A stretch of 64,000 nucleotides of DNA, taken from Trichoderma breve. Taxonomy: Eukaryota; Ascomycota; Sordariomycetes; Hypocreales; Hypocreaceae. Position 1 is the stretch's first letter. Each line of letters begins with the position of its first letter. Positions 1-11,074 of the stretch are shown here, piece after piece. Below the pieces are notes generated by a model. That model worked only from the letters and a program-made list of their open reading frames with translations. It had not been told where the DNA came from and did not search any database. Where the stretch lies: NCBI RefSeq assembly GCF_028502605.1, contig NC_079235.1, forward strand, positions 248,001 to 312,000, written 5' to 3'. A program made the position numbers and the translations under genes.

Positions 1-2
1 AA

Positions 3-182
3 ATGCTGAAAAGCAGCGACCCGAAGGAAGTCGGAAATTCAGCGCTCGGATTTATTGCCCGGGCCTGCTGGGGCGCAGGATATGGAGGTAATTTCAGTGA
101 GAAACTTAGCAATAATCTGCTCGGGATTTCCGGAATGAGCATTGACGACCTTGAGAATTTGGTACGGGAAATTATTGGTTGA
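3..182 (+). CDS. possible 3' end of a gene cut by the left edge (unrecognised)
   Basis: An open frame runs from the window edge to a TGA at 180-182, giving up to 59 residues. The composition is protein-like (ALGFIARACWGAGYGG, then a helical tail ending in LVREIIG). There is an ATG at position 3, but the frame is open to the edge, so this is more likely the last exon of a gene lying outside the window. I do not recognise the family. It could also be a chance open frame; the short length makes that a real possibility. Confidence 0.3.
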   Translation: MLKSSDPKEVGNSALGFIARACWGAGYGGNFSEKLSNNLLGISGMSIDDLENLVREIIG

Positions 183-3100
183 GCTTAAAACAGACGTCAC
201 ATTACCTTTTAGCGGTGTCGTGGGATTAATATGACTTTGTATTAGTCCTGGGGTGAGTGAAGGGTATTTGCAGAAACTGGCTGGCCACCTCCTGCGACAG
301 CCACTATCGGACGATACTTCGTGTTCAAAGATGGCCCAATACTTCCGAGAATTGAGTTTCTTCCAATAGCTGCTCTGTAGAGTAGTTCAGGTATTCAATA
401 TTATTATTCCAAGAAATGAGACCCTTTCCCTCGCACGACCAAGACTACTATGTCTCACTGATGCTAAAAAGCGTTTTTACGTCCTAGTAGAGGTTAAAAA
501 CTTCCACGTCTAATTAAAGCCTAACAATTCCGCAAAAACTGTCCCTCGGCGGTTGACGTCTGTTGCTACTCAAGTGGCGATGGTATTTGTTCGGAGTCAG
601 TTCAAATGAAAACAATCCGGGCAGTTTTACGTAGGCCTTCGCTGAGGGTACTGCGCACGGTATCAGCCACAGAGCGCCACAAAAATGGTTTGTGCGGAGA
701 GAACATGGAAACTTTACATTAACAAATGGAACGGACACTCATTTCGGGCGCTGCTGTCTGGTACTTACGACATTAGCCGCTGGTGAGATCACATGTGCAG
801 GAACAGGTACTAATGTGATCAAGACATAGCCACAGCAAATTAGCCCATCATTCTCGCTCATAAGAATCACTCTCCAAGGTGCATAATCACGATGTGTTGA
901 CTACCCTACCGCCGTCTTTCTAATGTTCTGTTTAGGATCCTCGCGTTGTCGCATCTGCTCAAACAGCGGCGTGGGGAAACTTCATGTCTTCCAGCGGTTC
1001 GCTTTGCTTCGGGATGTACAGACTGCGTTGCAGACAAAGTGTGCACGGTTGCCGCACAGTTGCTGCAGGGTGAAAGCTGGGTGAGTAACGGCTCCATGGC
1101 ATGATGCCCGCGAGGTAGCATCCTGCGAAGAGCCATAGGTCCGTGTATGTAGAGAGTATCTGGGTGAATCATCCATGTGTGGCTCGCTTCGGCTGCATCT
1201 CAATTCAGCTCTCCTCAGCTTCTTGTCTGGTGTAGGCATTCTACGACGCCACGAAACTTCAGCCGCCTGCTGGGATTTATTATTCACGTACAGAGCAGCA
1301 ATTGTCCCGTCCCACATGACAACGAGTATGTAGTACTTCACCAGCCCTGGGAGGTCGAGACTCAGCAGAGGCGCAGAGCGGCATGCCGCGGGCAGTGTTA
1401 GTGTCTGGGCGCGAGGCTTAGCCAGATGATAGAACCATACGAGTGGCACAAACAATCAATGCTCTATTTCCACCAAATCCTCCCCTTGTTCAGATGCAGT
1501 TGATGCGGCTGAATGGCTGCACCCGCATGCTGGCCGTTGAATTGATTGAAATCTTTTGTCGGCCCTACTGGACAATATTTGCAACACTAGTTGTTCACTG
1601 CAGGCTGGACCTGAACCGACTTGAACCTTGGTGCCACTCTCGCCACTCTAAAAGGGCGCCTTGGGGCGCGTTGTGATCGTCGGGGATCATCCGTTGGGAG
1701 TGGGAAGCAGAACCACAGCAATGACAACAATGACGGAATACGTGGGGACGGGGAGAACTAAATGCTGAGGACGACGTTTGGCCTCTGGGGCTTACGAGTG
1801 ATGTACTTTACTGTGCAGTCCTTGCAAATTTGAGGCCTCGAATTGTCGAGTCAGTCGGGGAACTTTTACACAATTGGGTGTGTTTGCAGCCTCAATCGCG
1901 TTGGTACGTGCAACACCACCGTTAAAATGCACTGATCAGCCAAGGGCGCGTGTGGCGATGGAGTCGTAAAAAACCTCACTCAATACTACTAGCACAGACA
2001 CTCGGTACCCGGTAGCTTGTCAGAAGCAGATTGCATGCTGCAACCGCAAGGCTTTTTTTCGATACGCGGATAGAAAAGCAGCTGGGAAGAAAGGCCACGC
2101 GCTGTGTTCCAAAAATACCGGGCTTGGCTTCCAACTCAATCTGCAATAACCTCAGACAGCGGCTGGTCAAGGGATTCAGCCAAGACGGGCGCTAAAATGA
2201 TGCCTGGTAGCTGAGGCCAAAGTAACAGGCATTGCTTCCCGTTATGTGGACATCCAATGTGAAGCGGTTTGTAGCTGTGGTCCCCCCCTTTTCTTCTCCC
2301 GCAAAAGTACTTGTCAACTCGTCTGTCCCGTGCTACTCTTTAGACGAGATGGTCAGACTCACATCTAGCCGTATTCATACAATGGCTTGAGACTATCCAT
2401 ATTGATGTGTACGAGTATGGCCAGCCCCTTTTATCGAACTCTTCGGTTCGAAAGCCGCCACCGCTCTTTCAATGTTCTTTTGGCGAGACAATATTACGAG
2501 TAGAGGAAATACCTAGTACAGTACAAGCAAATTGTCAAGTCATCTCGCACCCCAACTCTGGCTCCACCGACCCGCAGCAAGAGCCGGAGATGGGCGACGG
2601 GGATGGAGAAGGAGTTTGTCGCATCTCCACGTGCTCAGTCTCGGTTGTATTGAGCGAGAGGATGATTAAAACAAATAGTAGAAATAATGGAATGGGGTGA
2701 AATTCATTGGAAAAGACTGCATATAGAAATGCCCATACTGACCACTATCTGGGTTCGCATTATGGTATTGACGTCTTGTACGGAGGAGCTGGTGATTTTC
2801 GTTGACTCCGTCCCCGTATCAAGATTTCAGATCCGCATAAGAGTGTCAAGACTGGGTACTAGCATGAGACGCTAGTCGCTGCACTCCGTACAACTGATTT
2901 GCCTTGCTTGTGCATCAGGATATTAGTTAGTTCCAACACCGGTAAGCATGAGACGAGAGAACGGTCTGCTCGTCGCTTACTATGAAAGGCATCTTTGGCT
3001 GACTATGTTGTGCCGCCTGGGTGCTGAATCTATGTGTTGGGGATGCTTCAATTATAATCACGGGCATTCACATCCGCATGCCCTCCGGAAAGATTGCGAT

Positions 3101-4685
3101 ATTGGGACTGATTACTAGACAGACTATCCACCAGCTGTGTAAGAAGACTACTGGGTATGGAACTGGTGGCTCTAGGACTGGACATGGGGGTAGTTTTCTC
3201 ACGGCAGCCAGAAAAGGAAGCTTATCCCACTGGACTGGTCAGTGTCAGACTGGATGTTCTCACCGGCATCGCAGACGTTGAAGTTTGTAATAATCTGACC
3301 TCTGGTGCGCACGAGATAACATTGATAGTCGCATGAGGGCATAGCCAAGAGCTGCGCATCTGCTTATTTCGCCCACTGTACATCAGTCCATGTCGGTACT
3401 TTTCAATTGACGTCAGGCGATGATCCTTTTGTCGTATATAAACCAAGATGCCAAGATAGCCTGAAGCCACAAAGACAAATAGAGATAGAATTAGTATTTT
3501 ATTGACAACATCAATATAAAAATAAACCAGGTGCATGCAAACAAGGCACAATCCTCAAAAACCAAAAGCCTCGGTCGCCCATCCAGAAAAAAGCACGCGA
3601 CCTGGTCGTGTCTCTGCCCAATCAGCCCTTCCAGAACCCGTCGATCAAGCCCACTCGGCACGCCAAATTGCGCCGCCTCCTTGATGCCTCGCCCCCCTGA
3701 CAGCCTCCATGTCCATCAAAACTGTCGGGATTCTCGAAGCCAGCCACGGACGGTTAGTGGAAGGCTGAGCGGTGGGGGGAGGAGTTTCGCAGTTTTAGGT
3801 ATTACAGCACGGCACAGGCACAGGCGCTGCAGTTCTCGGAAAGGCGTTCCGCGGGTTCCAGGTTGCTGAAAAGATAGTTATCGAGAGGTCTGGCCCCCCG
3901 CATCAAAGTGAGACATTGAGGCCTGATATCAAGGCAACAGATGCAATCATCGGGTCTCATCCATCCATCTAATCGAAGTTACGAGTTCGCCGCGTTGCAG
4001 CGGCTACAGCACCCGCGCCAGCACCCGCCACACCTCGTGCCCTGTATTTTCCCGGCCCAGTGGGCGCATCCCACTAAACGACTAAACGGCGGCCCATCCT
4101 TAGCGGCCATTCCCCCCTCCACAGGCGACAGCCGCCGGCCAAGCCAGCGCCCCATTTCCCCTAGTGCTAGCTCCATCTCTCTGTACCTGTATTCAGCTAC
4201 TCGTACTGCTGGAGCCTCACGATCCAACCGACTCTTGTCTCTCCTCCATCATTCACTCGCCTCGACTCTCCTTTTATCCAACCCGCATTAGCTGCCCTAC
4301 ACTCCTTTGGGCTTCTTCTGCGCTTTCCTAGAGCATCGTTCTTTTTTGCCGCCTGTCCGCTTTCGCTTGCGAGCAATCTCGCCTATCGACCATCACCTGA
4401 GCATCTTCTCTTTTGCTTCCTCTCTTCCTCTCTTCCTCTCTTCCTCTCTTCTTCTTCTCTTTTCAGCATCCTCATGGGAGCTTGCGAGCAGCCCTGTTCG
4501 AGTCGCTTCCTCAAACATCAGCGCCGGTCCGCCAAGACCAGCTGCTGTGCGACTCTCTAATCATTTCACGTCGCTCATCATCTACCACGAGTACCGTCCA
4601 TCTTTGTCCTCGCCTCCTCGCTTTCGCCTCCTCCATCCTCCCACTCGAGCGACGACGATAAACGACTAATCCTCACGACAGCGCC
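183..4685. other. gene-free stretch ending in a pyrimidine-rich leader
   Basis: I see no convincing gene in these 4.5 kb. Open frames up to about 157 codons exist (for example 982-1455 on the minus strand), but they show no recognisable domain, overlap one another on both strands and have no supporting splice structure. The last 600 bases (about 4080-4680) become strongly C/T-rich, which is typical of the promoter and 5' leader of the large gene starting at 4686. Confidence 0.5.
4392..4461 (+). repeat. CT microsatellite (TCTTCCTC repeats) in the leader of the sulfatase-like gene
   Basis: Near-perfect tandem copies of an 8-base pyrimidine unit (CTCTTCCT) grade into CTTCTT tracts about 225-290 bases before the ATG at 4686. 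Pyrimidine tracts of this kind are common just upstream of fungal transcription starts. Slippage could make the length vary between strains. Confidence 0.7.
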
Positions 4686-7280
4686 ATGGAGTCGCCCGCT
4701 GGCAGACGGCTCGATGCCTCCCCCTCCCCCTCTCCCATACATCACCTCGGCATGACGCGCCGTTTCGCACACGCCGTTGCCTCGCGCTTGACCCGTCGAC
4801 GGTTTATAGCCAATCTCGCCTCCCGCTTCGCCAACCGACGGTTCGCCTTTGCTGTCGCAACCGTCGCCATCTTCAGTGCCAAGGGCGTTCACATCTACAC
4901 ACATCTGTCTTCACTGCCGCTGGTTCACCTGGTGCGGTGGGGATATTCATTCTTTGCGCAGGATGTCATGCTGCTCATCCTTGTCCGGCTGCTGCTTGAC
5001 CCGTGGTTGACGGAAGGCTCTGGGTGGTTGCGCACTACCACAATGACTCTGGCGTCTGTAATTATCACATATCTCATCACCGTAGGGGTTGTGACAGTGA
5101 CATTCTTTGCCGTCTGTGGCTCCGAGATCCACTGGCGCAACATTGGCTTGGCTGGTGATGCCTCCTCCTTTGCCATGTTTCTCTCCGGCCTTGCGTCATT
5201 AATCCTAGTCCTGTTCACCGTTCTCTTTGTCGCATGCATCTTGCAAGACATCTGCTACGTAACCGCCGGCGTGGCTACCGATATTCTCAAGTGGCCTATT
5301 AACTTCGCCTTGCGCCGATCGTCGCCCACCGCCTACTCTCAGGTACCTCAACTTGACGTTGAGCTTGCCAGCACATCCGACGATCTGGACGACGACGAAT
5401 TCTGCGGCATGAAGAGCAAGACATCGGCAGTTGTTCTGAAGCGATTGCTATACCTCTTCATCGGCTTGGCACTCCTTACACATGTTGTCATGGTTTTGAT
5501 ACGCCCGAATGAGAGTGCCATGAATTTCTTGTCATGGACACCTGCCCTCCTCCCTTTCATCGACTTCACATTCTCCTCTCCCAGCCTTGATCATCTGAAG
5601 CCCATCTACGGATCCAGCATTGGCCACTCCTGGGACAACATCACTGCTCTGACCGACCCTGTTGATTTGCCTTGGCTGCCTCAGAGACATGTCCCCGGAT
5701 TTGGAGACTGGTATAAGAACAACAAGCATTACAACGCTGCTGCAGACCCTCTCAAGATTTCCAACTTCAATGACGATCTTCTTCCGGCGCTCAAGGATAA
5801 GCTTGCCGATGTGCCGATTCGCCATGTCATGCTCATCCTTCTCGAAAGCACGCGAAAGGATGTTTTCCCCATCAAGAAGGATGGCCTTATCTGGGAGCGA
5901 CTGGCCAACTCGTTTAGCAACAAGACTTTACCTGACGAGGCTCAAGCCATGCTGGCTGGTCTCACTTCCAACGCCAACTTCATTACCGGCGACTACGATG
6001 ATGGGTTTGAGCACGAAACTAAGAAAAGGCGAGGCGGTATCAACTTTAACAACGTCTTCACCACCGCTACCTATACCATCAAGAGCATCGTTGGCACAAT
6101 GTGTGGCCTCACGCCCCTCATGGCAGATTTCAATTTGGAGTACCTCCACCACTTTTATCAGCCGTGCCTACCCCAGGTCTTTGACGCCTTCAATAAAATA
6201 GATGAGGAGGATCTTGGCAGCGAGAGGAGTGAAGATTTTACGTCTTTCAAATGGCAGTCCACCTTCATGCAATCTGTCACCAAAAATTATGATAGATATG
6301 TGCCTCTTCTATCCAAGATGGGTATTGCTCCCGAAAATCTCGTCTCCAAGGAATATCTCAAGAGCCGATTTGCCAAGTTTGGTCCCGTGGATCAGCCAGA
6401 TATCAACTATTTCGGTATGGCTGATGTCGTCGTTGAGGACTACATCCGAGACGCCTTTGTACAAGCCAAGAAGAATAACGAGCGAGCCTTTGTCACACAT
6501 CTAACCAGCACGAGCCACCATCCGTTCGCAATTCCAGCCGAAGAGAAGTATACGCCTTTAGGAAATGGCTTGGACGACATTTCCCACTATCTCAATGCCA
6601 TCGGCTACGACGACCGATGGTTGGGCAAGATTATGAATATTCTGGATGAGGAGGGTGTTGCAGATGAGACTCTTGTTGTTTTTGTTGGTGACCATGGAGT
6701 GTCTATGCCCGAAAACAACATCTTGGCGCCTTACTATAACCCCAACATTGGCACACTACGTGTTCCTCTGGTCTTTTCACATCCCAAACTACCGGCAATC
6801 GATGTCAACGACGCTGTCATCTCCTCACAAATCCTCCCTACCATTCTTGACCTCCTCCGCGAAACTGGATCGCTTTCCAAGTCGCACACACAGGCCGCTT
6901 CCGACTTGGTCCAAAACTACGAAGGCCAATCGCTCATCCGGCCTGTTCACACATCCTCCAACGAAACCGGCCAGGGTAACTGGCAATTTACCGTCGTCAA
7001 TCCAGGCCGCGCGATGCTGAGCATCCGCGACACCCGTCAGCCGGATTGGCACCTCATCGTGCCCATCATCGACAACGTCGAGTGGCAGTTTACGAATCTA
7101 ATGAATGACCCGACGGGAGCGCAGACCCTGCTCGGGTTCGACTTTGTTAATTTCTTGTACAGCGTTGAGAAATCTCACGGCGTCGATGCCGCAAAATGGG
7201 CCGAAGAAGCTGCATTTATGGCCCGGTGGTGGGTCGAAGAGAATGGGAAGCGATGGCGTTATGGTCCCTATGCCAACTAA
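4686..7280 (+). CDS. membrane-anchored sulfatase / LTA-synthase-like protein
   Basis: An intronless 864-residue protein of the alkaline-phosphatase superfamily (sulfatase fold). The N-terminal third holds about five hydrophobic membrane segments (roughly residues 50-66, 88-106, 118-142, 155-185, 250-270). The rest is an extracytosolic catalytic domain. Visible core motifs are a metal-binding strand near residue 380-392 (VMLILLESTRKD), a TATYTIKSIVG segment near 459 where LTA-synthase relatives carry their nucleophilic Thr, and the metal-binding FVGDHGVSM near 666. This architecture resembles bacterial phosphoglycerol/phosphoethanolamine transferases (LtaS, MdoB) more than soluble sulfatases, because the classical C/S-x-P-S-R sulfatase signature is absent. 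The substrate cannot be read from sequence; transfer or hydrolysis of a head group at a membrane or wall glycan is an inference. The start is the first ATG after the pyrimidine leader. Confidence 0.85.
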   Translation: MESPAGRRLDASPSPSPIHHLGMTRRFAHAVASRLTRRRFIANLASRFANRRFAFAVATVAIFSAKGVHIYTHLSSLPLVHLVRWGYSFFAQDVMLLILVRLLLDPWLTEGSGWLRTTTMTLASVIITYLITVGVVTVTFFAVCGSEIHWRNIGLAGDASSFAMFLSGLASLILVLFTVLFVACILQDICYVTAGVATDILKWPINFALRRSSPTAYSQVPQLDVELASTSDDLDDDEFCGMKSKTSAVVLKRLLYLFIGLALLTHVVMVLIRPNESAMNFLSWTPALLPFIDFTFSSPSLDHLKPIYGSSIGHSWDNITALTDPVDLPWLPQRHVPGFGDWYKNNKHYNAAADPLKISNFNDDLLPALKDKLADVPIRHVMLILLESTRKDVFPIKKDGLIWERLANSFSNKTLPDEAQAMLAGLTSNANFITGDYDDGFEHETKKRRGGINFNNVFTTATYTIKSIVGTMCGLTPLMADFNLEYLHHFYQPCLPQVFDAFNKIDEEDLGSERSEDFTSFKWQSTFMQSVTKNYDRYVPLLSKMGIAPENLVSKEYLKSRFAKFGPVDQPDINYFGMADVVVEDYIRDAFVQAKKNNERAFVTHLTSTSHHPFAIPAEEKYTPLGNGLDDISHYLNAIGYDDRWLGKIMNILDEEGVADETLVVFVGDHGVSMPENNILAPYYNPNIGTLRVPLVFSHPKLPAIDVNDAVISSQILPTILDLLRETGSLSKSHTQAASDLVQNYEGQSLIRPVHTSSNETGQGNWQFTVVNPGRAMLSIRDTRQPDWHLIVPIIDNVEWQFTNLMNDPTGAQTLLGFDFVNFLYSVEKSHGVDAAKWAEEAAFMARWWVEENGKRWRYGPYAN

Positions 7281-7533
7281 ACGGGCATATGTTTTCACCT
7301 TTCTTTTTTCCATTTCTGCCCCCTTGATCCTTTTGATATCATATTATTTATTTTACTCTTGATGTACTCATATGTATACTGGCATGGGCATTAAAACTGG
7401 CGTTTATACAATAAAGCAGGGGGGCCGCAGAGGTCTTTTGAACTTTTTGGCAAAATCATTTCTTCCTTCATTACACGTGATATGAGAGTTTTACGACCAT
7501 CCATATGTTGTCCCATCTGACAAGAAGTACCAC

Positions 7534-8371
7534 TCACTGAGGTGACAAATTGCCAGCTTTTCTTTTGATGGCCCAGTCACGAACTTTGTCAAAGTTTGCA
7601 CATGTTCTGCTTCCATTAAACACAGGTCGCAGGAGACCCTCAGAGTCTGTTCGGAAAGGCAAAATGTCAAGGCTCGGCCTGCACATCATTGACTGACGAA
7701 TATAGTCAATACAATGTTCGAGATGCGCTGGAATCGTGTGCTCATTCGCCGGACTGTGCACATCATACCAATCCTTCAAGACACCGTACGCCTGCATACG
7801 AAGCATATCCAAGCAATGCAGCTGATGAAATACTTCTACTGCGCCGACGTATAGCGGAGGATCTGATTCTCGAGTATGATCATCGATGAAGAGGGAGCTT
7901 TTTGAGGGGAGTTTGGCATGTTCTTGCTCCGTCAGGGCGACCATGCCGGGGTGTGTGAGTTTATCCCAGTGCGCATTGTTGGTTTCGTTGGGTTTGCCTT
8001 GGTATGCTGACAAGTCAGGCGTGAAGCCTGATGTGAAGTGCGTCTCGCTGTATGAAAGGGCCGGGTATAGAGGACCTTTGACAGAAAGATGTGAGATGGT
8101 TACTCTTTAATATTGGAGGGCAGTTATACATACTCGTGAGATCTGGATAGCTTAGGGTGTCTGCCTGTGGTCTACTTCTCAGAAAGAGCAGTGAAGAGAA
8201 TGCAATTATCCAAAACACTCCGAGGACCCCGTGAATCCAGACGAAGCGGATCCTTCCAACATTCTGTCTGAAGGAAGATGTATCAGGAAATGACAGAGAT
8301 TCTCTTGATGAAGAATCAGCATCTCCGTTAGATACAGGCGTGTACTGAGTTTTGTCCAGCCACAGCGGCAT
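7534..8371 (-). CDS. UstYa-like (DUF3328) oxidase, candidate RiPP-modifying enzyme
   Basis: Two exons, 8371-8134 and 8075-7534, are joined across a 58-nt GTATGT..AAG intron and give 259 residues. A single transmembrane anchor lies near residues 43-65 (VWIHGVLGVFWIIAFSSLLF). Both family hallmark motifs are present: HQLHC at about 163-167 and HLEHCIDYIRQ at about 197-207, matching the paired HxxHC signature of UstYa proteins. In known dikaritin pathways (ustiloxin, phomopsin, asperipin, cyclochlorotine-type) these copper-dependent proteins oxidatively cross-link side chains of a ribosomally made, Kex2-processed peptide. Here a secreted repeat precursor lies 2.7 kb away, transcribed from the other strand and pointing away. 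No second UstY paralogue is visible in the window, so the enzyme may act alone or its partner lies elsewhere. The family call is secure; the link to the precursor is inference. Confidence 0.9.
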
Positions 8372-10955
8372 ATTGACAACTCTTGCTGGCTAGGGGGAAG
8401 GCGTGTAGTATAATGAACAGACAAGTGATGCTCGAGGGTGAGCAGACACGCAGGAAAGGGGCTTGTTCTCGGATAATAGAGACGGCATATAGAAAACCAC
8501 CATCGCATTTAGATGCCCTTTCAAAGTGAAAGCAAGAAGCTAGATCCACAGATTAGGCAGTAGACCGACAAAAGAGCCGTATCGAACTCTACATACACGA
8601 AAACGAGGGAATACGCAGTGGGTCGCCCTCGTTGAGCATGAAGATACCTTCACGAAGTACATGGCCTATCTTTTCACCCGCAGAACCATGCTTCGAAATA
8701 TTTAACCAATAGAATTAAACATCATCAGCTAGCTACATGGAGCAAATGTAGCGATCAATAAGGCTGTTTTGATCAGTCAACATTCGCATTATTGGCCACT
8801 GATACGAATAGGTGGAAGATGACTCGCGTCCTATTTAGTAGAGAAGTATAGACAAGCATTGACCAGAATAGACGTTGAATCGTTTGACAAAGTTGGCCGA
8901 TTCGTTAAATGACTCAAGGCTTCAAAGTTCTTTAATCACCCCAATGTTGCTTCAGTACCTATGGATCGAAACTCCGCCCACAGCTCTCCACAGCTATCAG
9001 ATTTTCGTTCAAGATACCGCGGAACTGAGACGCCAAGTTTCCCTATATGGGTTTAGAGGCAAGAACTTCTGTTTTGGATGTCCCATTTGGTGGCCAACCT
9101 CTCGTGTGCAAATTTTAAGTGCAGTGGGGTGCCGAAAAGCTAAAAAGTCAGTTTGGATGTTATTAATGCTTATATGTGAGCATCCCAATTTATAACAGAT
9201 GGGCATTTCCTCTTTATTTCTTGTAAGGCAATGTATATACATGTATATATATTTTGAAGCTTTTAATTAATCCCTGTTCCTCTGATATTGTTTAATTGGA
9301 ATCCACAGCGTGAGCTTGGTTGTAAAAGTGGGCTTATACCAAAACTTTTGACACCCCTGGATTACAGCGGACACAAGACGAACGCGGGGATATCAGTGCT
9401 ACTGATGCTCGTTTACGAGGATATTACGTTGCTAGCCCACAAGCTCCCCTGCCCTAGTGTGGACAAAAAGTCCCTTGCTCATGTTCTAATGGGATTTCTT
9501 TTGGATTTAGTTGTCAAAGTAGGTTAGGCCAAGCAGGTAGGATTCATTAGGGCGAGTCCTGTGTTGCCCAAGTTGTCTTGACAAAGATTGAGGCTTATCT
9601 TCGTCATGCAGGTTGGGCGGCTGGCTGTTCAAGCTTATTTTAGCCACTTAGTAGGCCACTAGTAGCTCAACCTGCATACCGAACATGTGCTTCGTACGTA
9701 TCAGTGCATTTCATTTGAGAGCTTGTTAAAAACCGGCAGGTGGTTTGTTTGTTTGCCCACATAAGGGGATAGTTCATGTTCGGGTTTCGGGTTAGGGAAG
9801 GGTGGACCGGTTCGTCGGTCCTTGGCAGACGCAGGCGTCAACGAAGTTGGGTCGTATTTTAATCGATGTCTATGGATAGATGCCTGCGTGCAGCATCGTA
9901 TCTATACATGCAGTGTCTGAAACCTCAGGTTTGGAGAGGAAAGCGTTACAGATCTCGGTAATTGCTGCATACGACCGATGCGACAACACATCGGCTACGG
10001 TGTTGGTAGTCAAGCCCGTAACGGCGAAGATGTAAGCCACCACATAAAGTCATTTTCAGCAGAAAACGAGTTATGCTATCCAAAACTCGCATCGAAAAGT
10101 GAGCTTCTGGGCAAAGAGCTGCACTACTAGTGGGGAGATTTCAGCAGTGTCTATAATAAACCATCTTGATAAGCATTATCTGTACTTGATTTAGCGAGAA
10201 CGACGTATGCGGCATCAAGAAACCGGTGCCAAGATGAATCCTTCTCCAAGTTTTGCCACCGTTCTACTGAAGAGGAAAGGATTAATAAATAGCACCAACT
10301 GGTCTAATTTATTAAGTACCTAGTACTTGTGTAGGGAAACACCTGTTCGGCCAGTAATCGAGTTTTACTATGTATATAACTATAGGGACAGTTGCTAGAG
10401 AAATATAGATATAGTAGCAGATATTTAAAAACAGGCGTATAATTTCACGCGTGGGTGTTAGAATCTTCTCGGTCTCGATTTTTTGCCCTCTGCTTAATAC
10501 AGCAGCGGTTAAGCTTCTCAGTTGTGATATTTCATCCACACCGGATGAGATGGACTAATACACATCTGATTGCAGCGATACAAAAGTGCACTTGGTATTC
10601 CAAATGTCAAAAGATGTGACTTATTTGCCGATTCTACCCACTTGAAACAACCGTATATGCGGGGAAGATACGTTACGGAGTGCATGTAATCTATTTGTCA
10701 CCATCCTTTGGTGATTATCAAAACCCATGTCCGTACGTCAACTAGTGACCATGAACGACTCATTCATATCTCCATCCACACCAAAGTCTAGACTAATGTC
10801 AGGAAGACTTGCAAAATGTACCTCCTATATTCGTATCCGCGGGGATAGTGATAGCGACGGCCCGTCTTGGGGCATCTCGATGTGTTGATAGCTTTCAAGC
10901 CATGACCGAAGAGGAACTGTTTGCGAAAAGCAGATGTTGTCTTGGTTTCTTTGGA
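8372..10955. other. intergenic region between oxidase and peptide precursor
   Basis: About 2.6 kb with no supportable coding region. It holds the divergent promoters of the UstYa-like gene and the repeat-peptide gene. A roughly 30-base AT-rich element at 10395-10426 resembles the minisatellite units at 31294-31380. Otherwise only short AT-rich patches were noticed. Confidence 0.5.
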
Positions 10956-10964
10956 TATATATAA
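10956..10964 (+). promoter_or_regulatory. TATA box of the repeat-peptide precursor gene
   Basis: TATATATAA lies about 111 bases before the ATG at 11075, followed by a C/A-rich leader (ACACCCAACACATCCC). The spacing fits a TATA-driven, probably strongly expressed fungal gene. Confidence 0.6.
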
Positions 10965-11074
10965 CAGTGCAACGCTGCTATTGTTCTTTTCTGTAATTAG
11001 CAGATACGACAATACAAACAAACAACTTTATCTCCTCGATCTGTCTCCCTTTCCACACCCAACACATCCCTAAA

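Noticed and set aside
982..1455. 157-codon minus-strand open frame
   Set aside because: No signal peptide, domain or sensible composition. It overlaps equally long frames on the other strand, and no splice context supports it.
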